Positions 25,721-34,608 of a stretch of DNA of 64,000 nucleotides are shown here, piece after piece (position 1 is the first letter of the stretch; every line of letters starts with the position of its first letter). The notes beneath the pieces were generated by a model, which was not told the DNA's origin, searched no databases, and was given only the letters and a program-made list of their open reading frames with translations. The stretch covers positions 310,001 to 374,000 of the forward strand of contig NZ_BDAX01000009.1 in NCBI RefSeq assembly GCF_001612665.1, written 5' to 3'. The stretch comes from Nocardia alba NBRC 108234. Lineage in GTDB: Bacteria; Actinomycetota; Actinomycetes; Mycobacteriales; Mycobacteriaceae. The position numbers and the translations under genes are program-made.

Positions 25721-26029
25721 CGCGCCGCCTTTCGGGTGGGCACCCGTGGCAACCGGTACCCGGTGTCGGCGAACCAGGCTCGGGAGCCCCGTTCGTGCGG
25801 CCCCTGCTACGCGACGGGCCGATCATCAGGGTAATGACATTCTCTATTTACGCGAATGGGTTAACCAGCATTCTGGACAGTAGCCGATCAATGTGGCGAG
25901 TACACGGACTGTCCTTGCTGGAATTTTCCGTATATGTTGACGGTCATTCTGAACATGACGGGCAGAACGGGCTTCCTTACCGAACGGTAGGTTTGGTCGT
26001 TCTCCCGCCAGAGAGGTGAATGACATCCG
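25721..26029. other. Relatively AT-rich regulatory region upstream of the CocE-type hydrolase
   Basis: About 309 nt without a gene; the segment 25830-25990 is clearly less GC-rich than its surroundings. It carries two small inverted repeats: GTCAT/ATGAC (25943-25947 and 25955-25959) and TACCG-AA-CGGTA (25978-25989). A ribosome-binding site AGAGAGG lies near 26011-26017. The region must include the promoter of the + strand hydrolase and of the minus-strand LLM gene. Confidence 0.6.
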
Positions 26030-28081
26030 ATGAAATACGCGTTGCGTACGACGGTGGCAGCGATGGCCACTGTCGTGCTCGTCCCCTTCCTCAATTCCGG
26101 CGCCGCCGCGACGCCTGCGCCCACCGGCCCCGACGGCGGTGCGGCGGGAGCGTCCTGGGTGGCGACCCAGGACGCCGCGCAGCAGTACCCGAAGGTGTTC
26201 ATCGAGTGGGACGTTCCGATCACGATGAGTGACGGCACCGTGCTGAAGAGCAACGTCTATCGGCCCGCCGACGCCTCCGGCCGCCCGATCGAGACCCGCA
26301 CGCCGACGGTTGTCAACCTGACCCCGTACACCAAGTTGGTCTCCAACCTCGCCGACCACGCGAGTGCCGTGCCCGGCCTGTCCGACACGCTGATCGACGC
26401 GCTGCGCCGCTTCGACCTCTCCGGCACCCCGCTGTCCGGCGTCACCGACCTGACCAAGGCGTTCGGCGGCGGCGAACTGCGCAACTTCTCCGTGGACCGC
26501 CAGCTGATCACGAGCGGCTACACCCAGGTCGTCGTCGACGTCCGCGGCACCGGCTTCTCCCAGGGCGAATGGAACCTGCTGCGGGACCGCGAACAGCAGG
26601 ACACCGTCGAGGTCATCGACTGGGCCGCGACTCAGCCCTGGTCCGACGGCAACATCGGTATGAGCGGCATCTCCTACTCGGCGATCAACCAGGTGCAGGC
26701 GGCCGCCAGACAGCCCGCCGCGCTCAAGGCGATCTTCCCGATCGTCCCCGGCAGCGACCTGATCAACGACGTGCTCGCGCCCGGCGGCGGCTTCGGCTTC
26801 AACTTCATCCCGCTGTGGCTGACCGCGGTCAATGCCCTCAAGTGGCTCCCGGACGCGCAGGCCATCGCCAACGGTCAGTTCGACCGGCAGTGGCTCGCCG
26901 ATCGCGCCGCCTCTCCGCTGACGTTCATGGACGTCTTCCTCAACGCCTACACCTCGACCCGCTTCGAGGACGCCGACCCGCGTCTGAAGGATTTGCTCAG
27001 CGCGAGCAGTCCGGCGCGTCAGGAGTACCTGGCTGATCCGAGCGCCATCCGGGTGCCGACGTTCGTGGTCGGCGGCTGGCACGACCTGTTCACCTACTCC
27101 GAATCCAAGATCTACAACCAGATCCCGCTACCCTCGGGCCAGAAACAGCTGCTCATGGGCAACACCTACCACCTGAACTCGGGCAACGAGTACGGCAAGC
27201 CGGGGCTGCCCCCGCGCCTGGACGTGCTCCAGCGCGCCTGGTTCGACAAGTGGCTCAAGGGCATCGACAACGGCATCGACGGCTTCGGGCCGGTCACCGT
27301 GCGTCAGCAGGGCGGCGGCTGGGTCACCGCCAACGGCTTCGGCGACAGCGCCACGGGTGCCGATCGGGCCACCCACCGCCGGATGTACCTGTCCGCGGCG
27401 TCCAGCGGCACCGCGGCGAGCCTGCACGACGGCTCGCTGCGACCCGATCCCGTCGCCGACGGCGACCGGCTGACCGTCGCCCCCGGCGTGAGCACGGTGT
27501 GCTCCAACGACGCGGCCCAGGGCACCGCCGGCGCGCTCTCGATCATCGACGGCTGCGCCAAGGACTCCCGCATCGCCGAGACCAACGCGCTGACCTTCAC
27601 CAGCGCCCCCGTGGCCACGAAGACGGCGATCTCGGGTCCGATCGCGGTGCGGCTCAACACCGTCCAGGACGCCGAGGACGGCTACTGGACGGTGACGGTC
27701 AACGATGTCGCCCCCGACGGGCGGTCCTCGGTGCTGACCTCGGGGCAGCTCATGGCCTCGCTGCGGCAGGTGGACGACGCCAACAGCACCCGCTCGGCCA
27801 ACGGTGACTACACCGACCCCCGGCCGTTCACCTCGCTGGACCTGCGGCAGCCGACGGTCCCCGGTGAGGCGACCACCCTCGACATCACCCTGTCCGCCAC
27901 CGAGGCGGTGCTGGAGCCGGGGCACCGGTTGCGAGTGGACGTGTTCGCGGGCAACTTCCCGAAGGGTCTGCCGGTGCTGGCGATGCTCGTCGACACCGGT
28001 CTGCGTCCCCAGCACGTGCAGTTGGACCCGAACCGGCCGAGTTTCGTGAACGTACCGCTGCGGGGCGACCCGGGCTGGTGA
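26030..28081 (+). CDS. Secreted CocE/NonD-type alpha/beta hydrolase (X-Pro dipeptidyl-peptidase fold)
   Basis: A 683-residue exported hydrolase. The signal peptide covers residues ~1-27 (cleavage near AAATP). The first domain carries VVVDVRGTGFSQGEW, the nucleophile motif GMSGISY (Ser212) and a later FVVGGWHDLFTY. The C-terminal jelly-roll domain matches the X-Pro dipeptidyl-peptidase C-terminal type. Family members hydrolyse esters such as cocaine, glutaryl-amide antibiotics or X-Pro peptides; the natural substrate is unknown. Monocistronic, followed by a strong terminator. Confidence 0.92.
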   Translation: MKYALRTTVAAMATVVLVPFLNSGAAATPAPTGPDGGAAGASWVATQDAAQQYPKVFIEWDVPITMSDGTVLKSNVYRPADASGRPIETRTPTVVNLTPYTKLVSNLADHASAVPGLSDTLIDALRRFDLSGTPLSGVTDLTKAFGGGELRNFSVDRQLITSGYTQVVVDVRGTGFSQGEWNLLRDREQQDTVEVIDWAATQPWSDGNIGMSGISYSAINQVQAAARQPAALKAIFPIVPGSDLINDVLAPGGGFGFNFIPLWLTAVNALKWLPDAQAIANGQFDRQWLADRAASPLTFMDVFLNAYTSTRFEDADPRLKDLLSASSPARQEYLADPSAIRVPTFVVGGWHDLFTYSESKIYNQIPLPSGQKQLLMGNTYHLNSGNEYGKPGLPPRLDVLQRAWFDKWLKGIDNGIDGFGPVTVRQQGGGWVTANGFGDSATGADRATHRRMYLSAASSGTAASLHDGSLRPDPVADGDRLTVAPGVSTVCSNDAAQGTAGALSIIDGCAKDSRIAETNALTFTSAPVATKTAISGPIAVRLNTVQDAEDGYWTVTVNDVAPDGRSSVLTSGQLMASLRQVDDANSTRSANGDYTDPRPFTSLDLRQPTVPGEATTLDITLSATEAVLEPGHRLRVDVFAGNFPKGLPVLAMLVDTGLRPQHVQLDPNRPSFVNVPLRGDPGW

Positions 28082-28114
28082 TCCCGCGAATCCGACAGGA
28101 TCGGTAGATGGCCT

Positions 28115-28152
28115 GACCGAGGCCCGGTGCGCGCACCGGGCCTCGGTCTCTT
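28115..28152 (+). terminator. Rho-independent terminator after the CocE-type hydrolase
   Basis: Perfect 16-bp arms (28115-28130 and 28133-28148) with a 2-nt centre, followed by TCTTTT. It lies 33 nt after the stop codon. Confidence 0.9.
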
Positions 28153-28292
28153 TTCAGCGCGGTGCGGCTGATTCTCACCACCGGGCAGACCATCGGACCA
28201 TTCGATGGTGCGACCACGACCGTCGATATCAGCTTCGAAGAAGAAGTTCCGTAGTATCGGTTTGTCGTTCACAGGTGAGTACCGAGGGTCGG

Positions 28293-29594
28293 ATGTCCAG
28301 TTTTCCCGAGTCGTCCCTGGTATCGGGTCCGCTGCCCTGGGTCGTGACCGGTCTCGGGGGCTTCGGCTTGCTGGTGTTGATCGGCGCGCGCCCGATTGCC
28401 GGGAGACTGGTACTGGCCTGCTGTGGCGGCGCGACAGCGACTGTGATGTCGGGATATCTGGTGGTGGAGCGGTGGTGGCGCCCGTTCCCGGATCCGGTGC
28501 CACGCACGGTGTACGCGTGGGCGGGAATCGCGATATGGGCGTTCGGTCTGTTGCTGGTCCAGCTTCGGCGCTCTCGCGGCTGGCGCGGCCGACTCGGCGG
28601 TGGAATCGCGATCGTCACGGTTCTGGCCATGGTGGCGGTACAGGTCAACCTGGTGTTCGCCGCCTACCCCACCGTGGAGGACGCGTTCGGTATCAGCAAA
28701 GGCAACCGGATCTCCTACGCCCTACTCCCGGGACCACGAGCACAGGTGGTGACCGGTTCTCCCTTGACGACAGCATGGCAGGCCCCGCCCGGGTTACTCG
28801 CCCACGGGCGGGTCCTTCGCGCGGCGATCCCCGGCACTCAGTCCGGGTTCGACGCACGTGCGGCCGAAATCTATGTCCCTCCCGCCTATTTCACCGACCC
28901 GAGGCCGCTGCTCCCGGTGTTGGTGCTGCTGTCGGGGCAGCCCGGTAGCCCGATCGATTGGTTCCACGGGGGCAGGCTGGCCGCCACGATGGATGCTTTC
29001 GCCGCGACCCATCACGGCCTCTCACCGGTCACAGTCGTCGCCGACGCCACCGGCGGCACGTGGCGTAACCCGCTGTGCATGGACTCTCGCCTGGGCAACG
29101 TCTCCACCTACCTGGCCGTCGACGTTCCGGCATGGATAACCCGGCAGTTGCAGGTGGACCCGAACAAGCAGCGTTGGGCGATCGGTGGAATGTCCTACGG
29201 TGGCACCTGCGCACTGCAGATGGCAACCAACCATCCACAGATCTACCCCACCTTCATGGACCTCTCCGGCGACCCCGAACCGACCCTGGGCGACCGTGCC
29301 CACACCATCGACGCCGCCTACGGCGGCGACACCGCCGCCTTCGACCGGGTCAGCCCGGAGAGGTTGTTGCGTACTCGTCGCTACCCCGGCACCGCGGGAA
29401 TATTCGTCGTAGGCACCGATGATCAGCCCGGACTGCAGGCGCAGCGGACCGTGGCCGCAGCCGCCCAGACCGCCGGTATGAGTATCAAGACCCGTGAACT
29501 GCCAGGCGGACATAGCTGGTCGGTGTGGTCGGTCGGGCTGCGGATCGCGATGGACTGGCTGGCCCGCCGGTTGGAACTGATCGGCGGACAGTAA
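28293..29594 (+). CDS. Membrane-anchored alpha/beta hydrolase (esterase D / Ag85-like domain)
   Basis: A 433-residue protein with four transmembrane segments in the first ~125 residues (about 15-33, 40-58, 70-90 and 100-122), then an extracytoplasmic esterase domain. The nucleophile motif is GGMSYGG and a C-terminal GGHSW carries the His. This is the layout of corynebacterial and nocardial membrane esterases related to MPT51/Ag85; a mycolate or lipid substrate is an inference. ATG 28293 follows GAGGG; GTG 28275 is an alternative start. Confidence 0.85.
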   Translation: MSSFPESSLVSGPLPWVVTGLGGFGLLVLIGARPIAGRLVLACCGGATATVMSGYLVVERWWRPFPDPVPRTVYAWAGIAIWAFGLLLVQLRRSRGWRGRLGGGIAIVTVLAMVAVQVNLVFAAYPTVEDAFGISKGNRISYALLPGPRAQVVTGSPLTTAWQAPPGLLAHGRVLRAAIPGTQSGFDARAAEIYVPPAYFTDPRPLLPVLVLLSGQPGSPIDWFHGGRLAATMDAFAATHHGLSPVTVVADATGGTWRNPLCMDSRLGNVSTYLAVDVPAWITRQLQVDPNKQRWAIGGMSYGGTCALQMATNHPQIYPTFMDLSGDPEPTLGDRAHTIDAAYGGDTAAFDRVSPERLLRTRRYPGTAGIFVVGTDDQPGLQAQRTVAAAAQTAGMSIKTRELPGGHSWSVWSVGLRIAMDWLARRLELIGGQ

Positions 29595-29678
29595 GACCGC
29601 CTCACCACGCCTACCGGGCGCGGCTTGCGATTCGAGCAAGCCGCCGCCCGACCTGACCCCATCCGCTACGACTCGAGT

Positions 29679-30515
29679 TCAGGCGTCGACTTTCTCGGTG
29701 ACCGAGGCCCATTCGTCGAGGTTCGCGACACGGGCGGTGAGCGCCGCCCGCATATTGTCGGCCCCTGCCACACCCAAGGCGAGCCGCCGTGGCGGATTGT
29801 GGCTGAACACCGCAGTGCGGATACCGGCCGCGACACGGTCGACGGCGGAGAAAGCCGACGCGGGCAGCCCTTGAATCGTTTGCTGCACAGCGCGAACCGT
29901 TTGGTCGTAGTCGACATGAGCTGTCGTGGCGACATCGAGATTGCCCAGAAACGCCGTCGCGGTCAGCCCGGGCTGAACGAGTGTCACCGAGATGCCGAGC
30001 GGAGCCACCTCGGTCGCGAGCGAGTCCGAGAGTCCTTCGATGGCGTATTTCGTCGCGGCGAGCAGGCCGACGCCGGGGTCCGCGGTCTGACCGTAGTAGG
30101 ACGAGCCCTGCAGAATGTGGCCCGCCCGCTGACCTCGCAGCACGGGCAACGTCGCGCGTAGCACGTTCAGTACACCGAAAACATTGGTGTCGAAGATCGC
30201 TCGCGCTCGAGCGTCATCCACCTCCTCCACTGCGCCGAACAGTCCATACCCCGCATTGTTCGCCACGACGTCGATGCGACCGAAGCGCTCGACCGTCCGT
30301 TCGACCGCGCTCAGCACCGCCGCCTCATCCCGCACATCCGCGTCGATCGTGAGTAACCGATCGGATTCGCCCAGGTCATCGAGAGGGCTTGCGTCTCGGG
30401 CGAGCGCCGCCACCACCTCACCCACCTCGAGCGCTTGGCGCACGAGTTCGCGCCCGATTCCGGAGGAAGCTCCGGTGATGAACCATACGGGAACCGTGTT
30501 GGTCGAAATTGTCAT
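29679..30515 (-). CDS. Atypical SDR-family protein lacking the catalytic tyrosine
   Basis: A 278-residue Rossmann protein with the cofactor motif TGASSGIG (residues ~15-22), NNAG and the catalytic-position serine (GSSYYG). The YxxxK motif reads LAATK: codon CTC stands where the Tyr codon should be, while the Lys is retained. The fold and NAD(P) binding look intact, but ordinary SDR chemistry would be impaired. It is divergent from an ABATE/CGNR-like regulator, with a 106-nt shared gap. It could be a redox sensor, a non-canonical SDR using the adjacent Tyr, or a recently inactivated enzyme. Confidence 0.88.
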   Translation of the reverse strand: MTISTNTVPVWFITGASSGIGRELVRQALEVGEVVAALARDASPLDDLGESDRLLTIDADVRDEAAVLSAVERTVERFGRIDVVANNAGYGLFGAVEEVDDARARAIFDTNVFGVLNVLRATLPVLRGQRAGHILQGSSYYGQTADPGVGLLAATKYAIEGLSDSLATEVAPLGISVTLVQPGLTATAFLGNLDVATTAHVDYDQTVRAVQQTIQGLPASAFSAVDRVAAGIRTAVFSHNPPRRLALGVAGADNMRAALTARVANLDEWASVTEKVDA

Positions 30516-30547
30516 GTTGTGAGCGTAATCGTTTAGAACGCAACATG
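30513..30547. promoter_or_regulatory. Inverted repeat in the SDR / ABATE-regulator divergent promoter
   Basis: CATGTTG (30513-30519, including the SDR start codon) and CAACATG (30541-30547) form 7-bp arms 21 nt apart around an AT-rich core. Candidate operator of the adjacent regulator; short arms keep this tentative. Confidence 0.4.
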
Positions 30548-30621
30548 TCGAGGTGTTCTCTGAAAAAAGTTGCTACCGAATGAGCGATGGACTTGTCGGG
30601 TTGTACTGTGAAGGAGTGGAC

Positions 30622-31194
30622 GTGACGCATGGTTCATCGAGATGGAGTCGCGACGCGACCGAGTTGGTGCTGCAGTTCGTCAACACGCGCGCCAACGGGG
30701 CGGGTCGCGTCGAGACCCTCGGTACGGCAGCGGAATTCGCCGAATGGGCGATGAAACACGGCTTGCTCGACGGCGGCGTGGTGGTGACGGATTCGGACGC
30801 GGCGGCCGCCCGCGAACTTCGCGACGCGCTGGTGACAGTTCTGCTGGCTCACGCCGGCGACAATGATGTCTCCGACGCCCGGATCATCGAGGCAGAGAAG
30901 TACCTGGCCCACACCGGTGTCCGGTACCCGCTCGCAACAGTCATCACCGCCGAATCGGCACATCTCATCGCAGGTTCCACGGGCATCCCCGGTGTCTTGG
31001 GAACCGTTCTGGCCGCGGTGACCGAGGCGGCGCACAGCGGCGAGTGGCCACGTATCAAGGCATGCTGTAACCCGCCGTGCCACTTCGGCTTCGTCGATCG
31101 AACCCGAAACCGAGCTGCCCGCTATTGCAGCCCTGGATGCGGCTCACAGGTATCCATGCGCGCCCTTCGTCAACGTCGGAAACAGACGGGCTGA
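30622..31194 (+). CDS. ABATE / CGNR zinc-finger family regulator
   Basis: A 190-residue protein with an N-terminal ABATE-like domain (LVLQFVNTRAN at the start) and a C-terminal zinc finger with the pattern Cys-x3-Cys-x3-F-x-D-R-x-RN-x2-A-x2-C-x3-C. The usual CGNR is CGSQ here. Proteins of this type are presumed stress-responsive transcription factors. The GTG at 30622 lies 5 nt after AAGGAG (30611-30616), which decides against longer frames up to 30553. It probably controls the divergent SDR gene. Confidence 0.85.
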   Translation: MTHGSSRWSRDATELVLQFVNTRANGAGRVETLGTAAEFAEWAMKHGLLDGGVVVTDSDAAAARELRDALVTVLLAHAGDNDVSDARIIEAEKYLAHTGVRYPLATVITAESAHLIAGSTGIPGVLGTVLAAVTEAAHSGEWPRIKACCNPPCHFGFVDRTRNRAARYCSPGCGSQVSMRALRQRRKQTG

Positions 31195-31208
31195 TCAGGA
31201 GGCGAGCG

Positions 31209-31476
31209 ATGAAGTGTTCTGTTCAGCCGCGTCCAACCCCCGAATAAGCAAGATGAGACCGACGAGGCCTCAGAGGCGGCGCGGTTGCGAGCGGCAGTGC
31301 CGACCGCCAGGACCATCATTTCCGGTCTCTACCGGAAAGGCGCTACGCCCGGCGGACTCATTCTGATGGCGAGCACTGCCCGGATCGAGGGAAACCGCGA
31401 AACCGTCCTGGACAAGCTCACCTACAGCACTCCCACAGACATCATCGTCCGGGGCCGACTGCCCTCCGAATCCTGA
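31209..31476 (+). pseudogene. Probable small gene broken by a frameshift at a CCCCC run
   Basis: AGGAGG (31198-31203) and an ATG at 31209 open a frame that stops after 12 codons at 31245-31247. The +1 frame from the 5-C run at 31237-31241 stays open to a TGA at 31474-31476. If one C is skipped the product is about 88 residues, beginning MKCSVQPRPTP and ending RGRLPSES. The distal part (63 residues from TTG 31285) looks coding by composition. No family is recognised. It may be a pseudogene, a sequencing error at the homopolymer or a programmed shift. Confidence 0.4.
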
Positions 31477-31567
31477 CTCATTGGCAGAGAACACAAAAGA
31501 CCCGATTCGAAAACCAGGCCTGATCTGTTCGGTACAAGATCAGAACACCAGCCACATGATCAAATTT

Positions 31568-32407
31568 TCAGAGCCGTGTTGCGGTGCGGACGAAGTCGGC
31601 AAGCGCCTGGGACGTGCTCTGCGGGGGCCAGGCGACGACGGTCGTGACAGTTGGCGCGTCGGAGATCGGCACCGACGCGTGCCCGTCACGGAGTTGGGAT
31701 CGCAGTGACTCGGGCACGACAGCGCAGGCCAGTCCGAGCGAGATCAGTTGGAGCAGTTGGGTGTGGTCGCGGACTTGCGGGCCGGGGCCGTCGGGGTAGC
31801 TGCCATCGGGTTCCGGCCAGCGCGGTAGGGGCAGGTCATGCAACGCCTCGACCTCGGCCATTGCCAGGTGGGGTCGGCCGGCGAGTGGATGACCGGCGGG
31901 CAGGACCAGCACCTGTTGTTCGGTGTGCAGGTCCTCGGTGTCCAGTCCGGCCGTCTCGTCGTATGGCCGGTGAAGCAGAGCAACGTCGGCATGCCCGGTG
32001 CGCAGCAGGGTTTCCGGCTGGCCCGGCCCACCCAGCGTCACCTCGATCGCGACGGCGCCCGGTTCAGCGGCGTAGGCGTCGAGGATTTTCGACAGCAGTT
32101 CGCCGGATGCTCCGGCTTTGGCGGCGAGCACCAAGGTGGGTCGGTTGGCGGCAGCTCGGAGGGTGCGGGACTCGGCGGCTTCGACCGCGTCGAGCGCGAG
32201 CCGGGCCTCCCGCAGCAGCACTGCTCCGGCCCCGGTCAACGTGACGGCGCGAGCAGTGCGATGCAATAGCACGACCCCGAGCCGTCGTTCGAGCTGCTGG
32301 ATCGCCCGCGACAACGGTGGCTGCGCCATCATGAGCCGCTGTGCCGCCCGCCCGAAATGCAGCTCCTCGGCGACGGCGACGAAGTATCGCAACTCGCGTG
32401 TCTCCAT
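31568..32407 (-). CDS. LysR-family transcriptional regulator
   Basis: A 279-residue LTTR with an N-terminal winged helix (ELRYFVAVAEELHFGRAAQRL, split over helices 1-2; then QPPLSRAIQQLE) and a C-terminal effector domain. ATG 32407 is the family-typical start; the open frame to 32545 has no support. It is divergent from the GDSL hydrolase/NmrA pair, 140 nt away, and by the usual LTTR rule probably controls them. Confidence 0.93.
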   Translation of the reverse strand: METRELRYFVAVAEELHFGRAAQRLMMAQPPLSRAIQQLERRLGVVLLHRTARAVTLTGAGAVLLREARLALDAVEAAESRTLRAAANRPTLVLAAKAGASGELLSKILDAYAAEPGAVAIEVTLGGPGQPETLLRTGHADVALLHRPYDETAGLDTEDLHTEQQVLVLPAGHPLAGRPHLAMAEVEALHDLPLPRWPEPDGSYPDGPGPQVRDHTQLLQLISLGLACAVVPESLRSQLRDGHASVPISDAPTVTTVVAWPPQSTSQALADFVRTATRL

Positions 32408-32547
32408 CAACGCATCGTATCCGTCGCTGACCGGTATCAATACCCGTGCGGTATCGCCGGACACTGGATCGGTCTTGGACGGCTCACCTCGTCCGACCAC
32501 AGGATGAAGGAAATCCGATCGAGTAGAACCAAGGACGCGAACCACCC

Positions 32548-33381
32548 ATGTCGAACGAACAAGTGCAGTGGCTGTTGAAGGTCATCCAACCCGAGCGGAC
32601 CCTGGCCTCTCTCCCCGGAGCAGCGAGCCTGGATCCGATAGCTCATGCCGAGCTCCTCGGCATCCCGACCGAGGTCTACACAGCCGAACTCGACCGCATG
32701 CGCGAAGAGGCCTCCGCAGCGGCGGACGAATTGCTGGCGGATCCGGCCGTAGCCACGATGGTCGACCAACTTCCCCTGCGGGAAGGCGCGAAAGTCGTGG
32801 CATTCGGTGACAGTTTGACCTCCGACCCCCAGTCGTGGGCGGTGATTCTGCGGGAGGTGCTGGCCAAGCGCCGAGGCGACGACAAGATCTCACTGACCAT
32901 CAACGCCGTCGCGGGCGAGAGCACCACACACGGTCTGGTGCGCATCGCGGACACCATCGACGCCCAGCCCGACTGGGTCCTCTTCCTATTCGGCACCAAC
33001 GACGCCCGCACCCAGGGGCCGCACCCCACAAAGACTTTCGTCCACCACGAGGAGACCCAGCGCAACATCGCGGAACTGCGTCACCGCATCTCCAGCGAGA
33101 CCTCGGCAACAGCCATCTGGGTCACTCCGCCCGCGGTGGATGAGTCGATGGTGGCGAACCACTGGGGCCTCGCGCGATTCGGAGTTCGGTACCGAAATCA
33201 GGACTTGGAGCGAGTCGCCACTATCGTCCGCGACAGCGGCGCCCCCGTGTTCGACGTATTCGATGCGCTGGGGGCTCCGCCTGCTTCCGATCTGCTCATG
33301 GGAGACGGACTGCATCTCACGGTGGAAGGCCAGAAGCGAATGGCACTCGAAGTGATCCGGGGCTGGAGCAACCTCACGTGA
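32548..33381 (+). CDS. Cytoplasmic SGNH/GDSL-type hydrolase
   Basis: A 277-residue protein. A helical N-terminal extension (residues 1-~78) precedes an SGNH domain with FGDSLT (Ser89), GTND (~149-152) and a C-terminal DGLH with Asp and His. There is no signal peptide, so it should act inside the cell. Its stop overlaps the GTG of the NmrA-like gene (GTGA). The N-terminal ~75 residues are unlike common GDSL esterases; their role is unknown. Confidence 0.88.
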   Translation: MSNEQVQWLLKVIQPERTLASLPGAASLDPIAHAELLGIPTEVYTAELDRMREEASAAADELLADPAVATMVDQLPLREGAKVVAFGDSLTSDPQSWAVILREVLAKRRGDDKISLTINAVAGESTTHGLVRIADTIDAQPDWVLFLFGTNDARTQGPHPTKTFVHHEETQRNIAELRHRISSETSATAIWVTPPAVDESMVANHWGLARFGVRYRNQDLERVATIVRDSGAPVFDVFDALGAPPASDLLMGDGLHLTVEGQKRMALEVIRGWSNLT

Positions 33382-34229
33382 AGTGCCTCGTCTTCGGCGC
33401 CACCGGCACTGTCGGCTCCCGGGTAGCTCACCATCTGATAGCGGCCGGCTCCCGCCCATCCGTCTTCGTGCGTGACGCGATCAAGGCGCGAGAGATGTTC
33501 GGCGATCAGGTCGATATTCATATCGGAGACCTCGAGGCGCCGGGGTTCACGCTGCCCGCCGCCCTCGACGGTGTGGACGGAATCTTCCTCCTGACGGACG
33601 GACCGAACCTCCATGAACACGATCGAGCGATCTCCGCGGCTGCCTACCAGGCCGGCGTCGCGCACATCGTCAAGCTCTCGACGCTGGATGTTCTCACTGG
33701 GATCGGCACCGGGCCTTGGCATGCGGCGGGCGAGCTGGCCATCAGAGAAAGCGGAGTCCCGTTCACGTTCATTCAGGCCGCCGGCTTCATGTCCAACGCA
33801 CTGGGCTGGTCGCACCTGATCCGGAACGAGGGCATCCTGCGTTTCTCCACGGGCGAGGGCAAGATCGCATTCATCCATCCGAGCGATATCGCTGCCGTCG
33901 CGGCGACCGCTCTGCTCACGCGTGAGAACGACGGCCGAGCCCTGGTGATAACGGGCCCCGAAGCGCTGTCGTACCGGGAAATGGCGGCCACGATCGGCCG
34001 GACGATCGGCAAGTCCATCGACGTCGAGGAAATATCTGACCAACAGGCGCGCGCAAACGCTGTCAGATGGGCTGGGGAAGGACCTTACGTCGATGCCCTC
34101 GTGGACATCTGGCGCGCTGTGCGCCAAGGCCGCCTCGACACGGTGACCGACGGGGTTCGACAGGCCATCGGGCGGGAACCGATCTCCTTCGCTCAGTGGG
34201 CATCCGAGAACGCAGCGTCGTTCGAGTAG
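33378..34229 (+). CDS. NmrA-like NAD(P)-binding protein
   Basis: A 283-residue atypical SDR. The dinucleotide motif GATGTVGS is at residues 7-14. It is followed by KLSTLD and GFMSNALGW, typical of the NmrA/HSCARG and quinone-reductase (QorB-like) group, which lack the YxxxK catalytic motif. Either NADPH sensing or quinone reduction is possible. Translationally coupled to the GDSL hydrolase upstream. Confidence 0.9.
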   Translation: MKCLVFGATGTVGSRVAHHLIAAGSRPSVFVRDAIKAREMFGDQVDIHIGDLEAPGFTLPAALDGVDGIFLLTDGPNLHEHDRAISAAAYQAGVAHIVKLSTLDVLTGIGTGPWHAAGELAIRESGVPFTFIQAAGFMSNALGWSHLIRNEGILRFSTGEGKIAFIHPSDIAAVAATALLTRENDGRALVITGPEALSYREMAATIGRTIGKSIDVEEISDQQARANAVRWAGEGPYVDALVDIWRAVRQGRLDTVTDGVRQAIGREPISFAQWASENAASFE

Positions 34230-34317
34230 CACGCCGCATCGCCGCTCACCTCGCCACAGTCGGCGACCGAACAGAAGTTCAGAAACCAAAACGGGAGGTA
34301 ACGCGAGGCCCGACACC

Positions 34318-34352
34318 AAAAAGCACGGCAGACCCGGTCTGCCGTGCTTTTT
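34318..34352 (-). terminator. Terminator downstream of tRNA-Ala
   Basis: A 16-bp perfect stem (34318-34333 with 34337-34352) is flanked by A5 and T5, so it works on either strand. On the minus strand it begins 3 nt after the mature tRNA 3' end. Confidence 0.9.
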
Positions 34353-34355
34353 CTG

Positions 34356-34428
34356 TGGAGCTAAGGGGACTCGAACCCCTGACCCCCACACTGCCAGTGT
34401 GGTGCGCTACCAGCTGCGCCATAGCCCC
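34356..34428 (-). tRNA. tRNA-Ala (anticodon GGC)
   Basis: A 73-nt cloverleaf. The acceptor stem GGGGCTA/TAGCTCC contains the G3:U70 wobble pair that defines alanine identity. The anticodon stem CCACA/TGTGG encloses the loop CTGGCAG, giving anticodon GGC, and the T arm carries TTCGAGT. The 3' CCA is not encoded. A promoter-like TTGTTC-18-TAACTT lies upstream and a terminator immediately downstream, so it is a single-gene unit. Confidence 0.97.
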
Positions 34429-34468
34429 GTGTTCAGTTGTTTCAGCGGCTCTCGCTGCTGCCTGAATG

Positions 34469-34498
34469 AAGTTACACCATCCGTCTGAGCGAGAACAA
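34469..34498 (-). promoter_or_regulatory. Promoter of tRNA-Ala
   Basis: On the minus strand, TTGTTC (34498-34493) and TAACTT (34474-34469) are separated by 18 nt, about 40 nt ahead of the mature tRNA 5' end. The spacing and location fit a housekeeping sigma-factor promoter with a leader removed by RNase P. Confidence 0.55.
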
Positions 34499-34608
34499 AT
34501 CGGCTGGTAGACGGCGAAAAAGCGGGGTTACGGGCGGGGGCGCAGTGGCCCGTGAGGCGGGAAGGATCGGGTGTTCAGGACTAGAATGTGCCGAACCTCA
34601 CGCGGGGC

